Shown: positions 51,801-61,621, numbered from the stretch's first letter. The stretch is 64,000 nucleotides of DNA from Candidatus Poribacteria bacterium (GCA_009841255.1 VXMD01000015.1:1-64000); one strand, 5' to 3'. Numbers and translations: made by a program. The notes: generated by a model from the sequence alone, not told the origin.

Positions 51801-51916
51801 CAAAACCGTAGTCCGTAATGAAATGGAGGGGTTTTTGCTTGGGTGTTTCTTCAGATATACGGAAAGGCACGGCAATGACTAAACCCGCCTTACCGAACCG
51901 CAAGGGAAACTTAAAA
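51801..51916 (+). repeat. Dispersed leader element, copy G (runs into the SUMF1 reading frame)
   Basis: TCCGTA (51812-51817) pairs with TACGGA (51858-51863) around the intact core GGAGGGGTTTTTGCTTGGGT. The tail CCGAACCGCAAGGGAAACTT joins the SUMF1 coding sequence with no new ATG. The only usable ATG (51875) lies inside the element. Confidence 0.8.
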
Positions 51917-52942
51917 CTTATTCCACAGGGCGCGTTCATCATGGGCACCGATATTGAAGCGTTCTACGGTACTGCCTTAGCCAATTCGGAGCATGCCAAA
52001 CTTGATGAAGCCCCGATGCACGTCCGCTTTCTGGAGGCATACCTCATTGAACAGTATCCTGTAACGAACGCCGAATACGCTGCCTTCGTCCAAGAGACGA
52101 ATCATCCGCCACCCCCACATTGGAACAACGGCAACTTCGCGCCTGAAGCGGCGAACCTCCCCGTTGTCCACGTCAGTTGGCATGATAGTAACGCGTACGC
52201 ACACTGGGCAGGCAAGCGGCTACCGACAGAAGCTGAATGGGAGAAAGCCTGCCGAGGTCCCGATGGACGGATTTATCCGTGGGGGAATGTCTTCGTTGCC
52301 GATGAAACTGAATCTACAGAAACCCCAACCGAGACTGTTCAGATTCTGACAGCACATCTCACACCTGTGGGCGTTCGTCCTGCCACAGTCAGCCCTTACG
52401 GTGTCGGCGACGCCGCAGGAAATGTCTGGGAATGGACTGCCGATTGGTATCAACCCTACTCTGATCCGAAACCGTCTAAACAGCAGATAGATGATAAACA
52501 TAAAGCCTTGCGTGGCGGGTCATGGTTAGAAGTGCGTGATGGCACGGCAGAACGTTATTTTCGGTGTGCCAATCGCTTGCATGCACCCCCAGACTATGCC
52601 GCTGGGAATATCGGTTTTCGGTGTGTGCAAGACGTGCTACCCGGACAAGCCGAGTCGGTGCATGTTCCAATAGAACCGCTTGTTGACTATGTAAAACAAC
52701 GGAAACTCGCGAACCTGCATCTACTTCAAAAACGGACAGAGAAAAACAGCCTTAAAGATACACTCATTGCTGCCTTTCTCATCAGTGGAGCCGTCTACGG
52801 TATTGCAATGAAACCTGAATTGGTATTAGTCGGGATAACTGCTGGCATCATCGGCGTCGGATTTCTTTTTAGTGCAGGCGTCAATTTCTGGCGGCGATGG
52901 CGCGCAGTCCAGCGCGCAAAGCAGGTGGAGTCCGATTTTTAA
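51875..52942 (+). CDS. SUMF1/formylglycine-generating-enzyme-like protein with C-terminal membrane helices
   Basis: A 355-aa protein. Its SUMF1 domain runs from LIPQGAFIMGTDIEAF through YPVTNAEYAAFVQ, VSWHDSNAYAHWAGKRLPTEAEWEKACRG, YPWGN, DAAGNVWEWTADWY and LRGGSW to NIGFRCV. Two hydrophobic segments follow (LIAAFLISGAVYGIAM; LVLVGITAGIIGVGFLFSAG). True FGE uses two active-site cysteines near the end; I see only the Cys of FRCAN and FRCV, so sulfatase activation is possible but not proved. The first 14 residues (MTKPALPNRKGNLK) are encoded by the dispersed element. Confidence 0.8.
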   Translation: MTKPALPNRKGNLKLIPQGAFIMGTDIEAFYGTALANSEHAKLDEAPMHVRFLEAYLIEQYPVTNAEYAAFVQETNHPPPPHWNNGNFAPEAANLPVVHVSWHDSNAYAHWAGKRLPTEAEWEKACRGPDGRIYPWGNVFVADETESTETPTETVQILTAHLTPVGVRPATVSPYGVGDAAGNVWEWTADWYQPYSDPKPSKQQIDDKHKALRGGSWLEVRDGTAERYFRCANRLHAPPDYAAGNIGFRCVQDVLPGQAESVHVPIEPLVDYVKQRKLANLHLLQKRTEKNSLKDTLIAAFLISGAVYGIAMKPELVLVGITAGIIGVGFLFSAGVNFWRRWRAVQRAKQVESDF

Positions 52943-52967
52943 TTTTAACTTAAATTAAAAATTCGTG

Positions 52968-52996
52968 TTGACCAAAATTTAGATTCAGTGTAAACT
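52968..52996 (+). promoter_or_regulatory. Housekeeping promoter of the second PhyH gene
   Basis: TTGACC (52968-52973), 17 bp, TAAACT (52991-52996), about 50 bp before the ATG. Confidence 0.6.
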
Positions 52997-53048
52997 TTTA
53001 CAAACTCAAGCATCGCGACCGAAGGTCGCTTCTATAAGGGGAGAACCC

Positions 53049-53897
53049 ATGAACCCGCTATGTTTGGAACACTGTTTGACCGAAACAGAAAAACAGCAAT
53101 TTGAAGACAACGGTTTCTTCGCGGTTGAGAATGCCATCCCGCAGGAAATGGTCGATAGGTTGGTCGCCGCTGTCGATCGAGTCGGGGCAGAGCATCTGGG
53201 CAAAGACGGACTGCCGCCCGATGCGAAATTCAACCTCCTCGATTTTGTCGGCAGAGATGATAGCTTCATCGAATTGCTTGACTGGCACACAACATTTCCG
53301 AAAGTCTGGGGAATTTTAGGGTGGAACATCAAACTCTACCATTCACATCTGATTGTGCTACCGCCACTGCCGCCGGAAGAGCGCGATGAATCCAAACGCC
53401 TCGGGTGGCACCAAGATAGTGGAAGACTCAATTTTGAATTGGAGGGCGAGCCACGACCGCGCATATCGTTGAAGGTGGCATTCTTCCTCACCGATACATC
53501 CGTGCCGGGACGCGGTAACTTCTCCGTAGTCCCCGGTAGCCAAAAATCGAATACATTGGAAATGCCCGATGATCCTACAGCCGATCCCGAAGGGGCGATC
53601 TCTGTATTTGCTAAACCAGGCACAGCCGTCTTTTTCGATCGTAGGCTCTGGCATGCCGCAGGGCGCAACAGCTCCGACACCGTCCGCAAGGTCCTCTTCT
53701 ACGGCTACAGTTACCGCTGGTTGCAACCGCGCGACGACATGACCGTGGAACATTACATGGAAGGCTCCGACCCGATTCGTCAACAGATTTTGGGTAAAAG
53801 CACAGGTGGACACGGCTTCACATCCCCCAGTGAAAAGGACGTCCCACTTCGCGCCTGGATTCAGGAAAACCTCGGTTCTGACGCAGTCGCGCGCTAA
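53049..53897 (+). CDS. Phytanoyl-CoA dioxygenase family protein 2
   Basis: A 282-aa Fe(II)/2-oxoglutarate oxygenase, paralogous to the gene at 16 kb. It shows FEDNGFFAVENAIPQEMVDRLVAAVD, the iron motif HQD (GWHQDSGRLNFE) near residue 120, the distal His in RRLWHAAGRNSS near 205 and the final DVPLRAWIQENL. The substrate is unknown. AGGGGAG lies 6 nt before the ATG. It forms a single-gene unit, with a promoter upstream and a hairpin downstream. Confidence 0.87.
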   Translation: MNPLCLEHCLTETEKQQFEDNGFFAVENAIPQEMVDRLVAAVDRVGAEHLGKDGLPPDAKFNLLDFVGRDDSFIELLDWHTTFPKVWGILGWNIKLYHSHLIVLPPLPPEERDESKRLGWHQDSGRLNFELEGEPRPRISLKVAFFLTDTSVPGRGNFSVVPGSQKSNTLEMPDDPTADPEGAISVFAKPGTAVFFDRRLWHAAGRNSSDTVRKVLFYGYSYRWLQPRDDMTVEHYMEGSDPIRQQILGKSTGGHGFTSPSEKDVPLRAWIQENLGSDAVAR

Positions 53898-53911
53898 CAT
53901 AAAGACACAAC

Positions 53912-53933
53912 GGGCGGGCAACGCTGCTCGCCC
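53912..53933 (+). terminator. Terminator-like hairpin after PhyH 2
   Basis: GGGCGGGCA-ACGC-TGCTCGCCC pairs with one G-T, 15 bp after the stop, followed by TTCATTCTG. It lacks a long T-run. Confidence 0.55.
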
Positions 53934-54175
53934 TTCATTCTGCCTTAGATGCTCATCCCCTTAAAAAACTAAAATCCCACATTTTTTTGGCAATTCTAAA
54001 AAAGAAAATTGTATACTTTTATAATTCAAGTTGCTATCTAATACTAAAGTTTGGACGATTTGTGTCGGTTCGCCATTGCGTTTTTCAGTATCGTTCGTAT
54101 TTTTCTACGAGTTTGGTGTTTCGCCGTAACGTGAAAAAAATCTATTTACGTTCGACTCGCGTTCGTATAAACATA

Positions 54176-54467
54176 GCACTCCGCTGGAGTGCGTTTCCCT
54201 CTGTATCCTTTTTCTATAGACATATCACCCCTACGGGGTGTGGCTTTCGATATTCAGTGGGTCTCGACAATACAGATGGTGCTTCTCTTTTTATCGTAAA
54301 GGTTCGGTCAATACTATCGCCTGCAGGTCTCGACAATACAGATGGTGCTTCTCTTTGCTCCAGCGGAGCAATATGTCTATAGCAACTTCGCACCCCGTAG
54401 GAGTGCTATTGCCTCGCAGTGAGAGTAGAAAACCGGACATTCAAGAAGCTGCACCCCGTAGGGGTGC
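54176..54467. repeat. Five triloop mini-hairpins (REP-like cluster)
   Basis: GCACTCC-GCT-GGAGTGC (54176-54192), CACCCC-TAC-GGGGTG (54226-54240), TTGCTCC-AGC-GGAGCAA (54355-54371), GCACCCC-GTA-GGAGTGC (54390-54406) and GCACCCC-GTA-GGGGTGC (54451-54467). All have 6-7 bp stems and 3-nt loops, and the last two are nearly identical. They occur in front of a TonB-dependent receptor gene. Confidence 0.75.
54260..54356 (+). repeat. Perfect 31-bp direct repeat
   Basis: A 31-bp sequence starting GGTCTCGACAATACAGATGG occurs at 54260-54290 and again at 54326-54356, 66 bp apart, with no mismatch. It lies among the mini-hairpins. Only two copies are present, so it is not a CRISPR array. Confidence 0.8.
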
Positions 54468-54632
54468 TATGTAAATGAACGCGAGTTCCATATAAAAACC
54501 TCAAAGAATATCTAAGTACGTCGCAAGTCGTAGACGCTGTTCACATCCGCGCATGCAGTAAACTCTTAAAGCGGACGCACGTTGCATATATTGCATACAA
54601 TTTTCTAATATGGATAGGAGTTGCCAGTTTTC

Positions 54633-56882
54633 ATGAAGCCGTTTTTTTGCCTACTAACAGTCCTTTGGATCCCCGCATTTGCCTTTTCCCAGACAGGCAC
54701 AATTCAGGGCACTGTTTATAGCAACAGTACAAAAGAACCATTAGCAGAGGTAGAAGTTTTTATCGTTGAAATCGACACACGTCAGAAAACCGATGAAAAT
54801 GGAAAGTTCGTTTTCAGTACGATTCCCCCAGGAACCTATACTTTAATTACCACAGTGCCCGATACCGAGTTGTCGCAACGCACCTCCGTCGTTGTTACAG
54901 CAGAAGAGACACTAACACCTGAAATCTATGTCAAAACAACACAGTATCGTCTTGAAGAGGTCGAGGTAACCGGCGAAAGTGCCCCAAAGACTGTTAGTAA
55001 AAAAAGCCTCCAGTCACAGGAAATTACACGCCTCCCCGGAACAGCCGGTGATGCCCTTCGCGCGCTTCCAGCGATCCCCGGCATCGGTGTCGCAAACGAT
55101 TTTAGCGGTGCCCTCTATATCCGCGGCGGCTCCGATGAAGATAACCTCTACTATTTCGACCGGGTGCCCGTCGGTTACCCCTACCACTTTGGTGGGCTCG
55201 TCTCCTCCTTGAGTTCCGAGATCATCGATCGGATTGATGTCTACGCCGGCGGCTACGGTGCCGAGTACGGGGTCGATTCCCAAGCCGTAATTGACATCTA
55301 TTCGCAAGACAGCAGTCCCGCAGATTTACGTGGAAAATTTAATCTCAACCTCCTTTTTTCAGAGGGGTTGCTTCAAGGCAAGGTCGGCGAAAAAGGCTAC
55401 TGGTATGCCGCCGGACGCAGGAGTTACATCGACCTTTTCATCGGATCCCTCTCATTTGAAACGGGTGCCATCACCGCTTTTCCGCGTTTTTGGGACTATC
55501 AACTAAAGGCAGGCTACGATTTCAACGAAAAGCATCAACTCTTCTTTAATCTCTTTGCTTCCGGGGATCGGTTCGCCCTGAAGTTGGATGGCGAAGATGT
55601 AGACACAGATTTTCAAGGAAACGTGAGTTTTGAAAGCGGTTTTGAGGGAGGCGGGCTCCATCTTCGCTCCTTCCTGACGGAACGGCTTACCTCCTATCTA
55701 TCACTGACCCGTTCAAAATTCCTATTTGACGTCAATTTCGGTCCAACACTCTCACTTGAAATTGATGCACCAGACTATATTCTTCGCGAAGATATCATCT
55801 ATGAGCTAAACCCGAAGCACCGACTCGAATCTGGGTTAATCCTCGGATTTGAACCCGGGCAGGTTACAGGAACCTTCGCTCGAATCCCTGATGAAGGTGA
55901 AGCCGACTATGACATCCGGATCGAGGAAAGAGTCGACCTTGACGAGTCGGTACGTGGACAACGCCTTGAAGCCTATTTGCAAGACAGATACGCCCTACTA
56001 CCGTTTTTATCCGTTGTGTTCGGACTACGGTTTGACTATTTCAACCGCATCGATCAACTGTCTGTCCAGCCGCGCGGCAGTGTACTCGTGGAACTCCCCA
56101 ACAGTTCCCAACTCCAATTCGCTTACGGGGTTTACAATCAGACCCCGCTCCCCCCACAACTCTCGCCCAGTATTGGTAACCCCGCCTTGAAGTCGAGTCG
56201 AGCAAGTCATTACATCCTTGAACTTAAACGGCAACTCTCCCAAGATACAGAAATCAAAATGGCAGCCTATTACAAAAACCTTGCCGGCTTGGTGACCGTT
56301 GACGAAGAAGCGGCTTATCTCAACCAAGGGGTCGGTTATGCGCAAGGCACCGAGATTTTCCTGCGACACCGCCGTGGGGATCAATTTTTTGGGTGGATCT
56401 CTTACGCGTACGCCCTCTCAAAACGCCGCGACCGCCCTGGCGAACCCTATCGTCCCTATTCCTTTGATCAAACCCATGTCGCCACGCTCGCCGCGAGTTA
56501 CAACCTGACCCCTACATGGGAGATTGGCGCGAAATGGCAATACCGCACCGGCAACCCCTATACGCCTGTTAAAGACGCTACGAAAGCACTCGACCCAAGA
56601 GGGAACGGACGCCCTATTTATATCCCTATCTATGCGGAAACCTACTCCGACCGATTGCCGCCTTATCACAGGTTGGACCTGCGTGTCAGTAAAACCTTCC
56701 AGTTTACAGGATGGAAGTTAGGGGTCTTCTTGGAACTCCTAAATGCCTATAACCGGGAGAATTTGCTTGATTACAGATACACATATACCGACGACTTTGA
56801 ATCAGGAGGCGTTAACATCGAGCGGGAAGATGCGAACCAGTTGCCTATCCTTCCTTATCTGGGGATTACAGCGGAATTTTAA
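54633..56882 (+). CDS. TonB-dependent outer-membrane receptor 1
   Basis: A 749-aa receptor. A signal peptide (MKPFFCLLTVLWIPAFAFSQ) leads to a carboxypeptidase-regulatory-like domain (GTIQGTVYSNSTKEPLAEVEVFI), then the plug (ITRLPGTAGDALRALPAIPGIGVANDFSGALYIRGG) and a beta-barrel to the C-terminal Phe (ITAEF). It would import an unidentified substrate across the outer membrane with TonB energy. ATG 54633 fits the signal peptide; AGGAG stands 12 nt upstream, and the in-frame TTG 54621 touches it. The second receptor begins 25 bp after its stop. Confidence 0.88.
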   Translation: MKPFFCLLTVLWIPAFAFSQTGTIQGTVYSNSTKEPLAEVEVFIVEIDTRQKTDENGKFVFSTIPPGTYTLITTVPDTELSQRTSVVVTAEETLTPEIYVKTTQYRLEEVEVTGESAPKTVSKKSLQSQEITRLPGTAGDALRALPAIPGIGVANDFSGALYIRGGSDEDNLYYFDRVPVGYPYHFGGLVSSLSSEIIDRIDVYAGGYGAEYGVDSQAVIDIYSQDSSPADLRGKFNLNLLFSEGLLQGKVGEKGYWYAAGRRSYIDLFIGSLSFETGAITAFPRFWDYQLKAGYDFNEKHQLFFNLFASGDRFALKLDGEDVDTDFQGNVSFESGFEGGGLHLRSFLTERLTSYLSLTRSKFLFDVNFGPTLSLEIDAPDYILREDIIYELNPKHRLESGLILGFEPGQVTGTFARIPDEGEADYDIRIEERVDLDESVRGQRLEAYLQDRYALLPFLSVVFGLRFDYFNRIDQLSVQPRGSVLVELPNSSQLQFAYGVYNQTPLPPQLSPSIGNPALKSSRASHYILELKRQLSQDTEIKMAAYYKNLAGLVTVDEEAAYLNQGVGYAQGTEIFLRHRRGDQFFGWISYAYALSKRRDRPGEPYRPYSFDQTHVATLAASYNLTPTWEIGAKWQYRTGNPYTPVKDATKALDPRGNGRPIYIPIYAETYSDRLPPYHRLDLRVSKTFQFTGWKLGVFLELLNAYNRENLLDYRYTYTDDFESGGVNIEREDANQLPILPYLGITAEF

Positions 56883-56907
56883 ACGTTTTTCCCGAGGAGA
56901 CAAAAAC

Positions 56908-59121
56908 CTGAACCAAATATTAATCCTCCTTATTCTCATACTACCATTCAGTGCCTTCGGACAGACCGATGATGGTGATAGCAGTGAGTCAGATCCAACA
57001 CAAGATACAGATTCGCGTCCCGCTGCTACGTTAGAGGCAATAATAGTCGAGGCAGAGCGATTCGAAAAAAGACCGCAACGGACATTGAGCGGAGACCAAC
57101 TCAGACGCGCAACAGGCAGTGCCGGTGATGCGATTCGCGGGATAACCCGACTTCCAAGCGTCGGGACGGTTAACGACTTTATGGGTGCCCTTTCCATAAG
57201 AGGGGGTGCACCAGCGGATAATCTGTTCTACTTCGATCGATTGCCGTTAGGATACCCGTATCACCTCCTCGGAATTGTGTCAGTGGTGAGCTCCGAAGTC
57301 ATTGGAAAGGTTGATGTGTATCCGGGTGGATTTGGTGCTGAGTTCGGTGCGGACTCACAGGCCGTTATTGACATACATTCCCGTCCACAAAAACTGGAGT
57401 CTTTAGGCTGGTTGGATGGAACCCTAAAGCCGAGTTTTATCTATTCCGAGGCTTTCCTGAGCGGCGCTTTTTCTTGGCAAGAGGAACCTGCGAACGACGG
57501 TCCAACAGACTCACCTGATAGCACAACTGGCGAAAAACCGGCGAGTACCGACCAAGAATTCTTAGAAAATAGGGCGTTACCCGGGCAAGGCTATTGGTAC
57601 GCTTTCGGCAGACGCAGCTATCTGGAGCCATTTTTCGAGTTGGCTTCAACATTAGTAGACCTTGAGGATGTGGTCCGAAAAGTGCCACGTTTTTGGAGCT
57701 ATCAACTAAAGGGCGTTTATAAGCTCAATGATGCCCATGGAATCGTGCTTAACGCCGTCACGGCGTATGACGCATCCGATTTGCAATTGGGATCAGACGA
57801 AGTCCATGACAGTGATCTTCGCGGTCCTTTAAGTTCAGAAAACCCGTTTGATGTCCAAGGGATTCACTTTTATTCCCGCTTATTGCCGCAATTCCGCTCT
57901 ATTCTGTCATTCACCCGCTCGTTCACAGAAAAGGAACTCGCTTTCGGTGAAGGATACTACTACCGGACAGCCGCCTCCGTCTACGCACTCCGAAATGATT
58001 TCACCTATACCACATCCCCGGAGAACACGGATGACGCTGTAGAATTCGGCTATCTACTTTCAAGTACCCCTTCAACAGTTATCAGTCATGGTGCCTATCG
58101 CCCTGAAGAGGGAGATCCTGATCGCGAATTCCGAATTTGGCACAAACTGAAAAGAGTCAACGCCACTGAGACCCGAAACCTTCATCGTTTAGACGGATAT
58201 CTCCAAGCTCGTCAGAACCTGTTCACTCCTAAGGTTTCAGGCACTCTCGGAATGCGAGCGAGTTACTTTAATCTCACGGACAATCTATCCCTTCAGCCGC
58301 GCGCACAACTCGGTTTTAGCCTTCCACGGGGCGCATTTCTATCCTTCAATTATGGTCGTTATGTGCAGAATCCGAGATTAGATCAGTTTGTCTTGGGTGT
58401 CACACCAAACGCGTCTCTTGAACAGAGTTTCGCAACGCATTATGTGCTTGAGTTGAAACAGACGCTACCCTTGGGTGCGAAAGTGAATATCGCAGGCTAT
58501 TACAAGACCCTCCGCGACCTCATTATCTATAATAAAGATGAGAAGCAATATCAGAACGGCCAGGAAGGATTTGTCCGTGGATTTGAAGTTTCCTTAGGGC
58601 ATGAAACCGAAACTTTTGAGGGGTGGGTGGCGTACGCTTACACCGTTTCCAAACGCCGCGATTTTCCTGAAAAATTCCATCGGTTTTATACCTACAACAG
58701 TCCGCATGTGCTAACGGTTGCGACGAGTTACAGTACCCCCCAAGAACTCCTCTTTTCTGTGCCACTTATCGACACACTTGATATAAGCGCAAAGTGGCAA
58801 TACCAGAGCGGCATTCTTTATGCCTCTTTAGTCGGCCGTACGCCTTTTACAAACTTCCGCACGAAGGAAAAGAAGTGGCGACCCCTTCACGGAGAATGGA
58901 AGCGCACTCCACCGTATCATCGGTTAGACTTGAGTCTCCGCTTGCAACTGCTCGGTGATGTAGAGGATCAAGGGTGGGAATTAGGGTTGGCACTTGAGGT
59001 ATGGAACGTTTACAATCGCAACAATATACTTGAAGTTCGCTACAGTCGGAATTTTACAGAAGAGAAACCCGTTTCGCAATTGCCGATTATTCCATTTGTG
59101 GCACTAACTTTGGAATTCTGA
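56908..59121 (+). CDS. TonB-dependent outer-membrane receptor 2, apparent CTG start
   Basis: A 737-aa receptor like the preceding one but without the N-terminal regulatory-like domain: signal peptide (NQILILLILILPFSAFGQ), plug (LRRATGSAGDAIRGITRLPSVGTVNDFMGALSIRGG) and a barrel ending LTLEF. No ATG, GTG or TTG lies in frame between the first receptor's stop and the signal peptide. CTG 56908 does, with GAGGAG 8 nt upstream, and the peptide fits it exactly. An upstream ATG start inside the first receptor is possible but would remove the signal. The plug is clearly related to receptor 1, so the two are tandem paralogues. Confidence 0.8.
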   Translation: MNQILILLILILPFSAFGQTDDGDSSESDPTQDTDSRPAATLEAIIVEAERFEKRPQRTLSGDQLRRATGSAGDAIRGITRLPSVGTVNDFMGALSIRGGAPADNLFYFDRLPLGYPYHLLGIVSVVSSEVIGKVDVYPGGFGAEFGADSQAVIDIHSRPQKLESLGWLDGTLKPSFIYSEAFLSGAFSWQEEPANDGPTDSPDSTTGEKPASTDQEFLENRALPGQGYWYAFGRRSYLEPFFELASTLVDLEDVVRKVPRFWSYQLKGVYKLNDAHGIVLNAVTAYDASDLQLGSDEVHDSDLRGPLSSENPFDVQGIHFYSRLLPQFRSILSFTRSFTEKELAFGEGYYYRTAASVYALRNDFTYTTSPENTDDAVEFGYLLSSTPSTVISHGAYRPEEGDPDREFRIWHKLKRVNATETRNLHRLDGYLQARQNLFTPKVSGTLGMRASYFNLTDNLSLQPRAQLGFSLPRGAFLSFNYGRYVQNPRLDQFVLGVTPNASLEQSFATHYVLELKQTLPLGAKVNIAGYYKTLRDLIIYNKDEKQYQNGQEGFVRGFEVSLGHETETFEGWVAYAYTVSKRRDFPEKFHRFYTYNSPHVLTVATSYSTPQELLFSVPLIDTLDISAKWQYQSGILYASLVGRTPFTNFRTKEKKWRPLHGEWKRTPPYHRLDLSLRLQLLGDVEDQGWELGLALEVWNVYNRNNILEVRYSRNFTEEKPVSQLPIIPFVALTLEF

Positions 59122-59280
59122 TAAACCCGCCATCCCGCTGGCCAGGTTTCCTCACCTCGCCAATTTGCTACCGTATCGGTAATTGTATATTTTACCACAA
59201 TTGAAATTTATATAGTCCAATTTTCGCCCTTTCTCGTCTTTATAAAGTACATCTCTTTCCTTAATAAGGAGGCGACTTTC

Positions 59281-61563
59281 TTGGACGACCATCTATTTTC
59301 TTCACCAAAGTTCCAAAGTACCACCATCCCCCTATTCCTCATCGCGCTGTTGCATACCCTTATCACTGTGGGAGGGATTTGTAACCCCGATAATGCACAC
59401 GCCGAATCGCACGATTACCAGATTAAGGCACATCGCACTTACGAGAGTGTCGAGATTGACGGTGATTTAACCGAAGAGGATTGGCAACACGCCGAACCGA
59501 TTGATAAGTTTGTGCAGATTGAACCCTATGAAGGTGAGATCGGCTCCGAAGCAATGGAGGTTCGGATCCTCTATGATAACGAGAACATCTATTTCGGTTT
59601 TACCTGTTTCGATACGGAGATATCGAAACTTGTCGCCAATGAGATGCGCCGCGATTCCCGTGACCTGCACGATAACGACACCGTGTTCCTGATATTAGAT
59701 ACCTACGACGACAAACGGAGCGGCTTTTTCTTTCGGATGAACGCCCTGGGGGCAATACAGGACAGAGCCGTAACCAACAGTGGTGACACACTCAACAGGG
59801 ATTGGGACGCTGTTGTAGAATGTAAGTCTAAAATTAACGATACCTATTGGACCTCCGAACTGAGCATCCCGTTCAGCCAACTGCGTTTCAAGCAGAGCGA
59901 CCAGATCGTGTGGGGTATAAACACCGGTCGCGAACTCGCCCGAAATCAAGAGGAGATGATATGGGTCCCGGTTCCAGCCTCCTACGGCGGCATGGCAAAG
60001 TACCGAACGGCTAACATGGGAAGACTCGTCGGACTTTCAGGCATTGCCCCCTCTCGGAACTTAGAGGTGCTCCCCTACATCCTTCCCGGCGTGACCCAAA
60101 TTAACGGAAATGACGCAGGACTCGAAACGGAAGGAAAATTCAAGATGGGTCTCGATGTCAAGTACGGCATCACGTCAAACCTCACCGCTGATGTCACCTA
60201 TAACACCGACTTCGCCCAAGTTGAAGCCGATGAAGAACAGGTGAACCTGACCCGATTTAGTCTCTTTTTCCCTGAGAAGCGTCCCTTCTTTTTGGAAGGT
60301 GCTGGACTTTTCGATTTTGGGATCCCGCGGACCAGTTTTCGCCGACCGCCACCGATGCTCCTTTTCTACAGCCGCCGCATTGGACTTGCTGAAAGCAACG
60401 CCATCCCCATTATCTTCGGTGGAAAGGCGAGCGGTAAGGTGGGTTCCTACGGCGTAGGGTTTCTCAACGTCCTAACAGATAAATTTTATGATGCCGATAC
60501 GGAAGACGATCCGCTTGACATTCCCCGCACCAATTATTCTGTAATGCGAATCACAAAGGACATTGCATCGGGGTCGCGCATCGGCATGATCGCCGTCAAT
60601 AAAGATGAAATTGGCGACTACAATCGCGCAGGCGGTTTTGACTTTGAATACCGGCCCAATGACAGTATGGATGTCCGAGGTCTATGGTCTCGCACGTTTG
60701 AACCGGGGGCATCCGGACAGAATAATGCATGGTATCTCGGTTCCAACTGGCGGAGCAATCGTTTTCGTCTGGAAGGTTCGTATACCGACATTGATGAAGA
60801 TTTCAATCCCGCAGTCGGATATGTCAGACGTACCGGCATCCGACACTTTCGCGGTGAGGCGCGTTGGGTCCCTATGCCTCAAAGATTCGGAATTCGGCAA
60901 ATCTGGACCGGTCCAGAGGCGAACTATATCCTCAATCACAACAACGAATTAGAAGAGTGGAATATTTCCTATACCAACTGGTTTGAATTTGACTCTGGAG
61001 ATTATATCCTTTTTAACGGCAGACGTACCTTTGAACGTCTGAACGATGTCTTCGATTTCAGAGAGGGTGTGGAGATTCCGATAGACGACTACTCGTCTAA
61101 CTCGTATCATGTACGTCTCTCCAGTAGTGATAGCCGACCGATCAGTACAACACTCGGCGGTGGCCTTGAAGATTTCTACGGAGGCGAAGTGCGCAGAGCG
61201 TATATACAAACCACGGTTAAACCGAACGGTCATATTAGTGTAAGTGCCCAATACCAATTTAACCAGGTAGTTAACCTGCCCACAGCATATTTCACCGATG
61301 GAAACCCGCGCCCTGTTTACGTCAACCTTTTCAGAGGTAGATTTGACTATTCCTTCACTACCGGACTCTTCGCCAAACTGTTTGCCCAATGGAATGCCGA
61401 TACGAACGTTGTGTCCACCAACTTCCTTATCAACTATATCTATCGTCCAGGCAGCGATTTCTACTTCGTTTTCAACCAAACGTATGATACCAACGGTACA
61501 ACTCGATCGCGTCTATTGGACTCAACAGTCGTTGCAAAGATGACCTATTGGTGGAACCCATAA
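59281..61563 (+). CDS. DUF5916 outer-membrane barrel protein with an N-terminal CBM9-like domain
   Basis: A 760-aa protein starting at TTG (AAGGAGG 8 nt upstream). After a signal segment (TIPLFLIALLHTLITVGGICN) comes a CBM9-like domain (YESVEIDGDLTEEDWQHAEPIDKFVQIEPYEGE, EVRILYDNENIYFGFTCFD). A DUF5916 barrel follows (FFPEKRPFFLEGAGLFDFGIP, LFYSRRIGL), to the end WWNP. It would bind a sugar or polymer at the outer membrane. Exact function is not established. It lies between the receptors and TonB. Confidence 0.85.
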   Translation: MDDHLFSSPKFQSTTIPLFLIALLHTLITVGGICNPDNAHAESHDYQIKAHRTYESVEIDGDLTEEDWQHAEPIDKFVQIEPYEGEIGSEAMEVRILYDNENIYFGFTCFDTEISKLVANEMRRDSRDLHDNDTVFLILDTYDDKRSGFFFRMNALGAIQDRAVTNSGDTLNRDWDAVVECKSKINDTYWTSELSIPFSQLRFKQSDQIVWGINTGRELARNQEEMIWVPVPASYGGMAKYRTANMGRLVGLSGIAPSRNLEVLPYILPGVTQINGNDAGLETEGKFKMGLDVKYGITSNLTADVTYNTDFAQVEADEEQVNLTRFSLFFPEKRPFFLEGAGLFDFGIPRTSFRRPPPMLLFYSRRIGLAESNAIPIIFGGKASGKVGSYGVGFLNVLTDKFYDADTEDDPLDIPRTNYSVMRITKDIASGSRIGMIAVNKDEIGDYNRAGGFDFEYRPNDSMDVRGLWSRTFEPGASGQNNAWYLGSNWRSNRFRLEGSYTDIDEDFNPAVGYVRRTGIRHFRGEARWVPMPQRFGIRQIWTGPEANYILNHNNELEEWNISYTNWFEFDSGDYILFNGRRTFERLNDVFDFREGVEIPIDDYSSNSYHVRLSSSDSRPISTTLGGGLEDFYGGEVRRAYIQTTVKPNGHISVSAQYQFNQVVNLPTAYFTDGNPRPVYVNLFRGRFDYSFTTGLFAKLFAQWNADTNVVSTNFLINYIYRPGSDFYFVFNQTYDTNGTTRSRLLDSTVVAKMTYWWNP

Positions 61564-61592
61564 CCGAGATACGAGACTGCTTGATACAAAAA

Positions 61593-61621
61593 TTGACATA
61601 CAACTGAAAATGTGTTACAAT
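61593..61621 (+). promoter_or_regulatory. Housekeeping promoter of tonB
   Basis: TTGACA (61593-61598), 17 bp, TACAAT (61616-61621). It leaves about 150 nt of leader before the ATG at 61782. Confidence 0.75.

Larger units (their letters stand above)
53898..54632. other. Repeat-rich intergenic region
   Basis: The 735 bp hold a terminator-like hairpin, a 31-bp direct repeat and five triloop mini-hairpins, described separately. I found no gene; the open frames here are short and made of repeats. Confidence 0.6.

Noticed and set aside
54260-54356. CRISPR array
   Set aside because: Only two repeat copies, no regular spacers and no cas genes.
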